Below are positions 24,948 through 32,742 of a stretch of DNA of 46,371 nt, one piece after another. Position 1 is the stretch's first letter. Every line of letters starts with the position of its first letter. The translations under genes were made by a program, and so were the position numbers. The notes under the pieces were generated by a model. It did no database searches, had not been told where the DNA came from, and saw nothing but the letters and a program-made list of their open reading frames with translations. The stretch is from Candidatus Peribacteraceae bacterium (lineage in GTDB: Bacteria; Patescibacteriota; Gracilibacteria; Peribacterales; Peribacteraceae): contig JAQWAC010000005.1 of NCBI GenBank assembly GCA_028707875.1, positions 1-46,371 of the forward strand, in the 5' to 3' direction.

Positions 24948-25778
24948 TCATTCTCCGTCCAGAATTCCGAGCATCTCGACTGCTTTCAGGTACCCCTCGG
25001 GCGTGCCGGTATCGATGCGCTTGCCCTCGCACTCCACGGCGTAGATCGGGAGCTTCTTCAACTGGGCGATGAGCGCATCAATGAGACGGATCTCCCCGTC
25101 CTTGCCCATCTGCACGCGCGGCAACACATCAAAGGTTGAGCGCGGGATCAGATAACGGCCGACGATGCCGAGCGTGGAGGGCGCCTTCGACGGATCCGGC
25201 TTCTCCACAAGCCCCTGTACTCTTCGGATATTCTTGTTGATATTGTCGGCGGGATCGATGATCCCGTATCGTCTGGTCATCTCGCGCGGAATGTTCTCCG
25301 TAGCGATAAATGCAGATTCTTTCTTCGGGACTTTCCCGGCGGCGTTGATCAATTGCCGGATGCCGGAATCCGCACCCACAAAGAGATCATCGCCGAAGAG
25401 CACGGCGATCATGGGGCTGTTCACCCACGACTTCGCCTGCAGCAGCGCATGGCCGTCGCCGAGCATCTCCTCCTGATAGACGACGTGGAAATTCGCCTTC
25501 CGGTATTTCTTGAGCGAATTCAGGAGAGAGAGCTTTCCGCGTTCCCTGAGCTCTTCATTGAGCCGCGCGTTTTCCCGGAAGTACGCGGGGATGGATTCCT
25601 TGCCGTGATTGATCACGAAGCAGATGTCTTTGATGCCCGCCTCCAGACATTCATCAACGATGTACGAGATGATCGGTCGATTCCCCATCGGCAGGAGTTC
25701 CTTTGGCACCACTTTTGTCCACGGGAGGAAGCGCGTGCCGAGTCCGGCGACGGGGAGGATGGCTTGGGTGATTTTCAT
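24948..25778 (-). CDS. galU: UTP-glucose-1-phosphate uridylyltransferase
   Basis: A 276-aa nucleotidyltransferase that makes UDP-glucose for envelope glycans and glycolipids. The start has the canonical PVAGLGTRFLPWTK followed by PKELLP (UTP binding and the catalytic lysine region). QEEMLGDGHALL, FGDDLF and LVEKPDPSKAPS are further family blocks, and GKRIDTGTPEGYLKA closes the domain. Length is normal. A TACACT box lies 8 nt before the ATG with a T-rich tract (minus strand) upstream, so a leaderless mRNA is possible. A structured repeat follows the gene. Confidence 0.95.
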   Translation of the reverse strand: MKITQAILPVAGLGTRFLPWTKVVPKELLPMGNRPIISYIVDECLEAGIKDICFVINHGKESIPAYFRENARLNEELRERGKLSLLNSLKKYRKANFHVVYQEEMLGDGHALLQAKSWVNSPMIAVLFGDDLFVGADSGIRQLINAAGKVPKKESAFIATENIPREMTRRYGIIDPADNINKNIRRVQGLVEKPDPSKAPSTLGIVGRYLIPRSTFDVLPRVQMGKDGEIRLIDALIAQLKKLPIYAVECEGKRIDTGTPEGYLKAVEMLGILDGE

Positions 25779-25933
25779 CGGTGACGAGTGTAAATGCTAA
25801 TGGAGTGAGAAGAAAAGAAAGAAAACAAAACAAAGAAAGAATGGAAAGCAAAGATTTCAGAGAAAGCGGTGCTCCTCATTGCTTTCCTTGATTCCCCTGA
25901 TTTCATCGCGTGCCCCGTTCACAAGGCCTCAAA

Positions 25934-25962
25934 TTGACCCGGGAGATGAAAACCGCTACAAT
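25934..25962 (+). promoter_or_regulatory. Sigma70-type promoter of the 107-aa gene
   Basis: TTGACC (25934-25939), a 17-nt spacer and TACAAT (25957-25962) make a near-consensus pair. A 20-nt leader to the ATG at 25989 is predicted. Confidence 0.65.
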
Positions 25963-25988
25963 GTCTCGAAACATTCCCCACAAACATC

Positions 25989-26312
25989 ATGACTGTCTCG
26001 CAGTCCGCACTCTCGAAGGTTCAGGATCTCTACCTGATGCAGATCGAACTCTGGAAGCATCTTCGCGAAGGAAATTTTCAGAAGGCTGATCAACGCAAGC
26101 AAACCCAGAAGTGTCTGCGGCAATTCTCGCGCCTCCTCGATCAGGTCGACTGGCATTACATGGGAGGCGAGGACGTACTCGCGTCTCTCCAGGCCATGCG
26201 TGGAGAAGTTTCGGCACGACTCAGGAATATCCGCCGCCGCAAATTGACCGCCAAGCGCGTGACGGTGAAGCGTGTCGTGGCGACGAAGAAGACGAAGGCA
26301 AAGAGAAAGTAA
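25989..26312 (+). CDS. Small basic helical protein, unknown
   Basis: A 107-aa soluble protein. Residues 1-80 are helical and mixed-charge (SKVQDLYLMQIELWKHLREG, QCLRQFSRLLDQVDW-like pattern). The last 30 residues are very basic (RRRKLTAKRVTVKRVV then KKTKAKRK), like tails that bind nucleic acid. I do not recognise a family. A good promoter directly upstream supports it. A DNA- or RNA-associated role is a guess from charge alone. Confidence 0.65.
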   Translation: MTVSQSALSKVQDLYLMQIELWKHLREGNFQKADQRKQTQKCLRQFSRLLDQVDWHYMGGEDVLASLQAMRGEVSARLRNIRRRKLTAKRVTVKRVVATKKTKAKRK

Positions 26313-26316
26313 AATG

Positions 26317-26379
26317 AGCAATGGATAATGGACAATGGAAAATGATTCATTGTCCATTTTCAATTATCAATTTTCCATT
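26317..26379. repeat. Head-to-head heptamer array (AATGGAN family), copy 2
   Basis: The left arm reads AATGGAT, AATGGAC, AATGGAA, AATGATT and the right arm CATTGTC, CATTTTC, AATTATC, AATTTTC, which are reverse-complement heptamers. It sits between two convergent genes (the 107-aa gene and the heat-shock gene), where the hairpin could serve as a two-way terminator. Confidence 0.8.
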
Positions 26380-26384
26380 CGTTC

Positions 26385-26861
26385 TTATCCCCCCTCGCTG
26401 ATTCTCACCACCTTCACTCTCTCCTCCTTCGGGACGAGGACTTTCAGGATGCAGTCTTTGTTGAATGTGGCCTTCACCTTCTTCGGATCGATTGCGCAGG
26501 GAAGGGTGATGCTCCGGGCGAATTCCCCCCAAAAACATTCCTGCAAATAGTACTGATTGGCGGGGATCGATTCCGGCATGGCGCGCTTGCCGCGGATGGT
26601 GAGCACCTTGTCATCCACCTCGATATCGAGTTCGGAAAGCTTCACACCCGCGAGCGGCGCGCGGATGATGTAGTAGTTCTCCTGTTCGTAAATATCCACC
26701 GCGATCTGCCCCACACCCGCCGCTTTGGGAAGCGCTTCCTCCTCACCCTTCAACTGAACCGTTGCCGGGGTGCGGGAGGCGACTGCCGGAGTGGAATCGG
26801 TATCCCATGAAGGGCTCGAACCGAAGGAACTGAAGATGCCGTGAAACGGAGAGGGACCCAT
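26385..26861 (-). CDS. Small heat-shock protein (Hsp20/alpha-crystallin)
   Basis: A 158-aa ATP-independent chaperone that holds unfolding proteins. A flexible N-terminal arm (1-50) precedes the alpha-crystallin domain (about 52-148) with VDIYEQENYYIIRAPLAGV, LTIRGKR and ECFWGEFARSITLP, and the C-terminal tail contains a V-x-I-like contact (KVVRI). The ATG at 26861 gives the usual arm length; the longer frame adds 21 residues without support. TAGGAT stands 8 nt before the ATG, again allowing a leaderless start. It ends next to a heptamer hairpin. Confidence 0.92.
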   Translation of the reverse strand: MGPSPFHGIFSSFGSSPSWDTDSTPAVASRTPATVQLKGEEEALPKAAGVGQIAVDIYEQENYYIIRAPLAGVKLSELDIEVDDKVLTIRGKRAMPESIPANQYYLQECFWGEFARSITLPCAIDPKKVKATFNKDCILKVLVPKEERVKVVRISEGG

Positions 26862-26990
26862 TTCACGTAATCCTACCGAACACACGTGCCTTTCTGCAAA
26901 GAGGATCCATGGCGCAGGAGCCAAGATGTGATGAATTGACAGGACGACCGGTACGGGTTTTGAAAGAAATTCAAAGAATGGATTTCCTTT

Positions 26991-27635
26991 TCAGCCCCTG
27001 CGTGAACGCTTTTTATGATTCCACCATTCGATGGTCATGGGCAGGAGCGAGAGCACGACAATGGCCAGAATCACCAGTTCGAAATTGTTGCGGACGACGG
27101 GGACATTGCCGAAGAGGTACCCTCCGGTGACGAATGGAATCACCCAGAGCAGGGCTCCCAAAACATTGTAGATCGCAAAGTGTCGGTACCGCATGCCGCC
27201 GATTCCTGCGACGAACGGAGCAAAGGTGCGCACGATGGGAACAAAGCGCGCGAGGACGATGGCTTTTCCTCCGTGTCTTTCAAAAAAGGCGTGCGTTCGG
27301 AGCAGATGTTCGTGCTTGAAAAAACGGCTGCGAGCCGTGAATGCCCGCGGGCCGATGAAACGACCCACGGCAAAATTCACCGCATCGCCGACAATGGCGG
27401 CCGTGGCACAGAGCACAATGAGAAGATCCAGACGCAGCGAGCCCAGTGCGGCAAATGTTCCTGCGGCGAACAGGAGGGAGTCTCCCGGAAGGAATGGCAT
27501 GACCACCAGTCCGGTTTCGCAGAAGAGAATGACAAAGAGAATGCCGTACGTGAGCGGGCCGTACGCTGTGATCAGCGCCCCCAAAGAGGAATCAATGTGC
27601 AGGATGAAATTGAAGAGCGAGAGGATCGGCTGCAT
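26991..27635 (-). CDS. DedA family membrane protein
   Basis: A 214-aa polytopic protein of the DedA/SNARE-associated (VTT) family, members of which help recycle undecaprenyl phosphate or flip phospholipids. Marks include FCETGLVVMPFLPGDSLLFAAG, the GRFIGPRAF loop and LARFVPIVRTFAPFVAGIGGM, with the functionally important Glu and Arg residues in place. A basic C-terminal tail (HKKRSRRG) is cytosolic. The gene is divergent from uppP, the undecaprenyl pyrophosphatase, which fits a shared role in carrier-lipid turnover. The ATG at 27635 matches the family; upstream codons run into the uppP promoter. Confidence 0.92.
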   Translation of the reverse strand: MQPILSLFNFILHIDSSLGALITAYGPLTYGILFVILFCETGLVVMPFLPGDSLLFAAGTFAALGSLRLDLLIVLCATAAIVGDAVNFAVGRFIGPRAFTARSRFFKHEHLLRTHAFFERHGGKAIVLARFVPIVRTFAPFVAGIGGMRYRHFAIYNVLGALLWVIPFVTGGYLFGNVPVVRNNFELVILAIVVLSLLPMTIEWWNHKKRSRRG

Positions 27636-27718
27636 GCGGGGTGAAACCGTACAGGAAATCAGGTGCTCTCTCAATGAGAGCCCGAGACTCCTCCCCCCGC
27701 TTGCGCTATGCTGGATGC

Positions 27719-28501
27719 ATGTCCGTTCTGCAAGCCGCATTCCTCGGCATCCTTCAGGGGTTCACCGAGCTCCTTCCGATCTCGAGCAGCGGTCACCTCG
27801 TCATCGCGGAAACTTTTTTCCACATCGGGATTCCCTCCGAGATGCAGGCATTCGATATCATTCTCCACGGCGGATCGCTTCTCGCTCTCCTCGTCTGCTT
27901 CCCGTTCCTGTGGTGGCGCATGGCGATCTCCCCCTTCATGCGTGATCGGGCACATGGGAAGCTGCTCCTCTTCCTGATCATCGCGACCGTCCCCGCGGCG
28001 ATCGCGGGAGTCTTCCTGAAGGACATCATCGAACAGGCGACGCGTTCCGTCACATTCGTGGCGAGCGGATTCCTCTTCACGGGGGTCATTCTCATCGCCA
28101 GCGAGAGAATGAAGGAGAGGAAGGATACCGCTTCCATCAAATTTCTCGATGTGCTCCTCATCGGTTTCGCACAGGCACTGGCGCTTCCCCCCGGCATCTC
28201 CCGTTCGGGGCTCACGATCAGTGCGGGGCGATCACGCGGACTCACGCGTCGTGCTGCGGTGGATTTTTCTTTTCTCATGGCGGTCCCCGTGATCGCGGGA
28301 GCCACGCTCGTCACGTGCGTCGATCTCTTCAAAGATACCATCGCGCTTCCGCCGCCCGTCATCATGCTCACGGGCGTGTGTTCCTCCTTCGGTGCGAGTG
28401 TGATTGCGATATTGCTGCTTCGGAAGTTCATCGAGAAACACAGTCTCGCGTGGTTCGCACTTTACCTCTTCCCAGTTGCGCTGATTTTACTTGCGCAATG
28501 A
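27719..28501 (+). CDS. uppP: Undecaprenyl-diphosphatase
   Basis: A 260-aa membrane enzyme (UppP/BacA) that dephosphorylates undecaprenyl pyrophosphate so that the carrier lipid can be reused for peptidoglycan and glycan synthesis. Both family signatures are present: LQGFTELLPISSSGH near the N-terminus and PPGISRSGLTISAG in the middle, which hold the catalytic Glu, Ser and Arg. About eight hydrophobic segments are seen. The ATG at 27719 gives the standard start. TATGCT precedes it by 6 nt. The divergent DedA gene probably works on the same lipid. Confidence 0.95.
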   Translation: MSVLQAAFLGILQGFTELLPISSSGHLVIAETFFHIGIPSEMQAFDIILHGGSLLALLVCFPFLWWRMAISPFMRDRAHGKLLLFLIIATVPAAIAGVFLKDIIEQATRSVTFVASGFLFTGVILIASERMKERKDTASIKFLDVLLIGFAQALALPPGISRSGLTISAGRSRGLTRRAAVDFSFLMAVPVIAGATLVTCVDLFKDTIALPPPVIMLTGVCSSFGASVIAILLLRKFIEKHSLAWFALYLFPVALILLAQ

Positions 28502-28505
28502 GTCC

Positions 28506-28540
28506 CACTTCACTTACTTTGAGTGGGCAAGTGAAGTTTC
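28506..28540 (+). terminator. Stem-loop after uppP, probable terminator
   Basis: CACTTCACTT pairs with AAGTGAAG(T) around a 13-nt loop, 5 nt after the uppP stop. Only a short TTTC follows, so strength is uncertain. Confidence 0.45.
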
Positions 28541-28550
28541 AAAGTCAGCC

Positions 28551-28578
28551 TTGATCTTGAAACATCCTTCAGTACAAT
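28551..28578 (+). promoter_or_regulatory. Promoter of the XRE regulator
   Basis: TTGATC (28551-28556) and TACAAT (28573-28578) are 16 nt apart. A leader of about 25 nt rich in C and T, without Shine-Dalgarno sequence, leads to the ATG at 28610. Confidence 0.55.
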
Positions 28579-28609
28579 GCGCCCCTACAACAGTTCCTCC
28601 TCTTCCCTT

Positions 28610-28834
28610 ATGTCTTCCGTCGCCCTGAAAAATTGCATCCGACGCCTGCGGTTCGAAAAGAACATGACACAGGAGGAATTGGCGTTGCGAACAGGCGTCA
28701 GCCGCCAGACCATCATGTCGATTGAGCGCGGACAGACGAATCCCTCCGTACTCCTTGCGTACAAAATCGCTGCGGCACTTTCCTCTTCCGTTGTGGACGT
28801 GTTTCAGATGGAGGGAGCGTTGGCACCTGTATAA
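28610..28834 (+). CDS. XRE-family HTH regulator, small
   Basis: A 74-aa single-domain Cro/CI-type helix-turn-helix protein: IRRLRFEKNMTQEELALRTGVSRQTIMSIERG, with recognition helix SRQTIMSIERG, then NPSVLLAYKIAAAL and a short tail. Such minimal regulators bind as dimers and often regulate their own gene. Targets are not evident; no inverted repeat stands out in its own promoter. The ATG at 28610 fits the domain start. Confidence 0.88.
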   Translation: MSSVALKNCIRRLRFEKNMTQEELALRTGVSRQTIMSIERGQTNPSVLLAYKIAAALSSSVVDVFQMEGALAPV

Positions 28835-28862
28835 GGTATTCAGTATTTGGTATTACGTATGG
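28835..28862 (+). repeat. Heptamer run (GTATTNN type) after the XRE gene
   Basis: Four consecutive heptamers GGTATTC, AGTATTT, GGTATTA and CGTATGG begin directly after the stop codon. The repeat shares the 7-nt period of the other arrays but not their sequence. Confidence 0.55.
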
Positions 28863-29035
28863 GCTGCTGAGTACGCGGCTCTTTCAATGCGCACATCATG
28901 GCCTCTGGCATCGCATTGCTGCTGTATAGTGCAGAAGTGCCCGGTTTCGAGCGGCTGCGAAGGGGCGCATCTATGCGTGATGAATATTGTTTTACGTATC
29001 CAGCAGCGTCCCTTCGCGGGCGCGGCTCATCTGAT

Positions 29036-29227
29036 TCAGTAGTGCCAACTCTCTCTGTCGCCTGAGTACGTCGGACTCGTGACGATGCCTTCGTGGCGTA
29101 CGCGGAAACCATTCACTTGATTGCGTAGCCACTGATCAAATGCTCCGGTCCGTTGTCCGTTGTCGAATGCAATGAGAGCCTTCAGGCGCGCATCAGGGGC
29201 CGGTGATTTTCGGTCAGGCTGTTCCAT
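29036..29227 (-). CDS. Small hypothetical protein overlapping the recJ end
   Basis: A 63-aa basic, soluble protein. Its ATG lies 14 nt inside the 3' end of recJ, an overlap typical of translational coupling. It contains LKALIAFDNGQRTGAF and ends in a Tyr/Ser/Trp-rich tail (SPTYSGDRESWHY). I do not recognise it. The rest of the 28863-29035 interval shows no convincing gene. Confidence 0.4.
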   Translation of the reverse strand: MEQPDRKSPAPDARLKALIAFDNGQRTGAFDQWLRNQVNGFRVRHEGIVTSPTYSGDRESWHY

Positions 29228-30893
29228 GGCGAGCGATTATAGCACGCTCGGCTCGACGAGCCGTGCACACGTCCTCAACGATCAGCTGCGGCGCCCTGTT
29301 CCCGTTCCACGTATCGATGGAGAGTTTGCAGATCACATCGAGCGGATGCGTCGCTTCCTCCGCCAGATGTCCGAGCCGGAATCCGATCACTTTGAATCCC
29401 GCGATGCGTCCCTGCAGGTGCGCGCCTTCCTTGCCCACGCGCCGCGGCTGTTCGAGGCGGATATTTTTCAGAAGGAAGAACGGTTCGGGATTCCCCTGCC
29501 CGAACGGTTCCAGATGCCGGAGCTGTTCGCAGAAGGAAAGCGAGATGTCGTTGGGACTGAGAATGGCATCGATTTCCAGAGCCGGACGGAGATCTACGGG
29601 ATTGACGTGTGCGGCGACATCTTCCGTGAGCCGGTGCTTCAGCTCTTCCAGATTTTTCAGTGCGAATGTGCAACCCGCCGCCTGCGCGTGCCCGCCAAAG
29701 GTGGAGAGCAGATCGCTCACGCGCTCCAGTCCCTGCGTGATGTGATACGCGCGGACGGAGCGCAACGAGGCGGTGCATTCGCCGTTACTGACGGAAGCGA
29801 CGAAGCTCGGACGGCCGTACATTTCCGTGAGTCTCCCCGCGATGAGACCGATGATGCCTTCGGGAAACGCGGGACTTGCGGAGAAGAGAAGCGGCGGAAG
29901 AGTTGCGAGAACCGACGGATCGAATTGCTCGGGCAGTCCGAGCAGGCGATACGATTCCTCGAGGAGCTTCACGGTGGACTCCTGGCGGAGCGTATTGAGT
30001 GAGGAGAGTTCTTTGAGCGCTTCCCCGCCCTCCAACAGGGCTGTGAGGGCAATGGAGGGGTCCTCCATGCGTCCGGCGGCATTGATGCGTGGTGCAAGAC
30101 GGAAGGCGATATCCGTGCTCGTGAGAGCGTTCTTTCCCGATCGGACGGAATCGGCAAAGAGTGCGAGCGGACCCGAGGTGAGTTCATTGAGAGCGGCGAG
30201 CCCTCGCTGTACCAGCGTGCGGTTCGTTCCTTTCAGCTCCACAAGGTCTCCGATCGTACCGATCATCGCGAGCGCATGATCCGTTGCGTCCCCTTCCCAT
30301 CGCTTCCCTTCCAACCCGCGGATCAGTGAGTGGGCGACCCCCGCTCCGGACGGATGAGGCGGCGGAAATGCGGGGGCGAGGAGGGGATGCAGGATCGCGA
30401 AGGCGGGCGGGAGTTCCTCCTGCAGATGATGGTGATCGGTGATGATGACGTCGATGCCCCACTTCTTCTTCGCCTCGCCGATTTCCGCGACGGCCGTGAT
30501 CCCCGTATCCACGGTGATGAGCAGGGTGATTCCGTGCACGCCGAACGCTTCCACCGCGTGGCGCCTGAGTCCGTACCCATCGTGCACGCGGTGCGGCAGA
30601 ATGACGTGCGGATGAACGGAGTGTCGCCGAAAGAAACGCACGAGCTGTGCCACGCCCGTGATGCCGTCACAATCGTAATCCCCGAAGATGCCGATCGTCT
30701 CCCCGCGCTCCATCGCCAGGCGGATGCGCGCAACGGCGCGCTCCATGTCCGGATAGACCGAAGGTGCAGGGAGTTCCGTCGCGTTCCCCACATTCCGGTG
30801 TGCAAGGAGGGTTGCGATGAGGGCATGCGAACTCACGTGTTCCGTCTGCGGGATGATCCATCGCTTGCCTGTCAGAGAGAGCGTATGCGGCAC
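29214..30893 (-). CDS. recJ: Single-stranded-DNA-specific exonuclease RecJ
   Basis: A 559-aa 5'-3' exonuclease of the DHH family used in recombination and mismatch/base repair. Metal-binding motifs are visible: GDYDCDGITG (71-80), TVDTG (Asp129) and TDHH (152-155), then GTIGDLVEL and RINAAGRM. The DHHA1 block GGHAQAAG follows, and a C-terminal OB-like domain ends the protein (from about 450). Length is typical. The start is a GTG; no better ATG is near. A small gene overlaps its end. Confidence 0.95.
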   Translation of the reverse strand: MPHTLSLTGKRWIIPQTEHVSSHALIATLLAHRNVGNATELPAPSVYPDMERAVARIRLAMERGETIGIFGDYDCDGITGVAQLVRFFRRHSVHPHVILPHRVHDGYGLRRHAVEAFGVHGITLLITVDTGITAVAEIGEAKKKWGIDVIITDHHHLQEELPPAFAILHPLLAPAFPPPHPSGAGVAHSLIRGLEGKRWEGDATDHALAMIGTIGDLVELKGTNRTLVQRGLAALNELTSGPLALFADSVRSGKNALTSTDIAFRLAPRINAAGRMEDPSIALTALLEGGEALKELSSLNTLRQESTVKLLEESYRLLGLPEQFDPSVLATLPPLLFSASPAFPEGIIGLIAGRLTEMYGRPSFVASVSNGECTASLRSVRAYHITQGLERVSDLLSTFGGHAQAAGCTFALKNLEELKHRLTEDVAAHVNPVDLRPALEIDAILSPNDISLSFCEQLRHLEPFGQGNPEPFFLLKNIRLEQPRRVGKEGAHLQGRIAGFKVIGFRLGHLAEEATHPLDVICKLSIDTWNGNRAPQLIVEDVCTARRAERAIIARHGTA

Positions 30894-30937
30894 AGGGAAA
30901 CGAGCCTAGCAGGGATAGGTACTCCGAAGCCAGACGA

Positions 30938-30965
30938 GCCGTGAGCCTTAAGCCGTAAGCAAACT
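30938..30965 (+). repeat. Heptamer run (GCCGTAA type)
   Basis: Four heptamers GCCGTGA, GCCTTAA, GCCGTAA and GCAAACT lie in the intergenic space upstream of recJ (minus strand). They have the same 7-nt period as the other arrays and a different sequence. Confidence 0.55.
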
Positions 30966-31094
30966 GCATTCATTGCTTGTATATCGCGACAAAAACGATG
31001 CAGAAATCAGTTCTTGGGCTTCGTGGAACCACCGCTACAACAGAAGACAAGAAGCGGGCGGGAATATTCCTGTCCGGCTTCCGAGATCAGAAGG

Positions 31095-31628
31095 TCATCT
31101 CCTTGTCATTGCACGCATTTTCTTCGCCCTCCAGAGAGTCCATCCCATGGCACCTGTCATTGTGGTTGCCAGCAGAATGCTTCCGGCGCCCGTGGGTGCG
31201 AGAGGCGCTCCCGCATGAAGAACCGTTCCGTCCTGCAGCGTGCGACTGCCGTACTGAAGGACGCGCTGGCTCTGTTCCACTCTGTTGAGGAGCCGGATGG
31301 TTCCGAGGAGCTTCAAGTCGCTTGGGGAAAGGGATCCCGGATCAATCGCCGTTGCGCTTCCGTCATCCGCGCTCGGATGTGCGGAAGACGTCTCCGCAAC
31401 CGATTCGGAAGATTGTGATTTAAAGAGGATCTCCTGCTCACGCGCACGGCGTTCCGCACTTTCACGGTTCTGCTGATTGACGCGATCCGTGGCGCCGCGG
31501 GTTGTCGGTGGCAGATAGAGATTCTGGTTAAGCAGGACATCCTCGGGGCTGGTATAGGCGAGTGCCGCCGGGGCGGAGAGCACTCCCAGAAGGAGGATGG
31601 CCGAGGTGAGGATCTTTGTGGGTGTCAT
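31095..31628 (-). CDS. Exported protein with C-terminal TG-type membrane anchor
   Basis: A 177-aa protein with a signal peptide (residues 1-25, ending ALAYT), a hydrophilic, Ser/Glu/Arg-rich middle that is probably helical around 45-75, and a C-terminal sorting-like tail: APTGAG, a hydrophobic stretch and a basic end (RAKKMRAMTRR). The tail resembles that of the protein at 1-291. No enzyme motif is visible. It lies 28 nt downstream of the TSP3-repeat protein, but has its own perfect TATAAT 6 nt before the ATG, so it can be transcribed independently. Confidence 0.8.
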   Translation of the reverse strand: MTPTKILTSAILLLGVLSAPAALAYTSPEDVLLNQNLYLPPTTRGATDRVNQQNRESAERRAREQEILFKSQSSESVAETSSAHPSADDGSATAIDPGSLSPSDLKLLGTIRLLNRVEQSQRVLQYGSRTLQDGTVLHAGAPLAPTGAGSILLATTMTGAMGWTLWRAKKMRAMTRR

Positions 31629-31634
31629 CGGATC

Positions 31635-31640
31635 ATTATA
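31635..31640 (-). promoter_or_regulatory. Perfect -10 box, leaderless start of the anchored protein gene
   Basis: On the minus strand TATAAT is followed by 6 nt and then ATG at 31628. The predicted transcription start is the A of the ATG. Confidence 0.6.
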
Positions 31641-31656
31641 CCTGAAAACTGGTTTA

Positions 31657-32667
31657 TTAGCAATCCGTGCCTCCTTCGAGGATACATTGATAATATTTCT
31701 GTCCGTCGGAAATGCCATCCATGCTCGTAGACCACATGCGGGGATCCGATTCCCCCTCATCGACCGTGCCGTTGAGGTTCTTGTCCTCACCCTTGATGAC
31801 GGTGTTGCGGGCATTTCCCATCTTCATGAGTCCGTCGGGAAGGCCGTCGCGGTCGGTGTCCCATGCGAGGGGATCCGTTTCCGTTTCCGCGAAATAGTGA
31901 CAATCGGAATTCGCATCCTCGATGCTGTCGATGAGCCCGTCGCCGTCCGTATCGCGCTTGACGGGGGACGAGCGCAATTGCACCTCGCAGCCGTCGATGA
32001 GCCCGTCGCCGTCCGTATCGGGGGCATAGGAGTCTGTTCGGTGATCCTTCTCCTGCTGGTTGTTGAGACCGTCATCATCGGGATCGGTTCCGATGGGCAG
32101 AGGTTTCTCCGTCATGATGTAGCAGGTGCTTCCCGGATCGAATGTTTCGAATTGATGGTAAATGGTCCCCTGCGGTGCTTTCTTCAGGCCGTTGAGTGCA
32201 TCTTCCGACAGTCCGGGGCGCAGGGAGAGTCGCTTCCTCTCCTCCTGTTCATATTTCAACTGTCGTGCTTTGCGCTCGGCCTCGGAAAGGAACATCTTTC
32301 CCGGAAGCTTGCTCACTTTCATCGCATCGGTTTTGTCGTAGTTCTCCGGCAGGCAGTATCCCCAATAGCGAATCTCTTCCCCCATGATACTCAGGAGTGT
32401 CTTGCGCAGGATCGGAGGGGAATCCTTCGGGAGTTCAAAGATGACGTTGGTGTCCGCGGGTATCGTCGCCCCCGTCATGATTTCCGGAGCGGTGATGATC
32501 CGCCACGGCACTTGTTTGGGGGCTCCGGAACGGAGAACGTATCCGGGGAGGGTCGTATCGCCCGCATCGTATCCGGTGAATGCATAGGTCACGATGACAG
32601 CACAGAAGACGCCGAGTGTCAGCGTCGTCCAGCCGAGAATGTGCGCGGAGAACGTGCGTGAAAGCAT
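31657..32667 (-). CDS. Membrane-anchored protein with thrombospondin type 3 calcium-binding repeats
   Basis: A 336-aa protein with an N-terminal hydrophobic helix (about 11-33) acting as signal anchor and an outward-facing domain (about 40-175) of unknown fold. A chain of TSP3-like acidic repeats (about 190-320) reads DPDDDGLNNQQE, DTDGDGLIDGCEV, DTDGDGLIDSIED, DTDRDGLPDGL and DKNLNGTVDEGE. Such repeats bind calcium and stiffen surface proteins. Four or more cysteines in the C-terminal part may form disulfides. The ATG at 32667 is supported by a perfect TATAAT 6 nt upstream. Confidence 0.88.
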   Translation of the reverse strand: MLSRTFSAHILGWTTLTLGVFCAVIVTYAFTGYDAGDTTLPGYVLRSGAPKQVPWRIITAPEIMTGATIPADTNVIFELPKDSPPILRKTLLSIMGEEIRYWGYCLPENYDKTDAMKVSKLPGKMFLSEAERKARQLKYEQEERKRLSLRPGLSEDALNGLKKAPQGTIYHQFETFDPGSTCYIMTEKPLPIGTDPDDDGLNNQQEKDHRTDSYAPDTDGDGLIDGCEVQLRSSPVKRDTDGDGLIDSIEDANSDCHYFAETETDPLAWDTDRDGLPDGLMKMGNARNTVIKGEDKNLNGTVDEGESDPRMWSTSMDGISDGQKYYQCILEGGTDC

Positions 32668-32673
32668 CAAAGT

Positions 32674-32679
32674 ATTATA
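32674..32679 (-). promoter_or_regulatory. Perfect -10 box, leaderless start of the TSP3 protein gene
   Basis: On the minus strand TATAAT, then 6 nt, then ATG at 32667, the same geometry as the downstream gene. A weak -35 (TGGCAA) lies 17 nt upstream. Confidence 0.6.
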
Positions 32680-32742
32680 TCATGAAGGGCGAGGTCTTGC
32701 CATGTTCCTGATTCGGCATTTTGACCCCATATTCCTCATCCC

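Noticed and set aside
28840-29112. 90-codon minus-strand frame after the XRE gene
   Set aside because: It overlaps the more plausible recJ-coupled small gene and runs into the heptamer repeat; low-complexity Arg/Ser composition.
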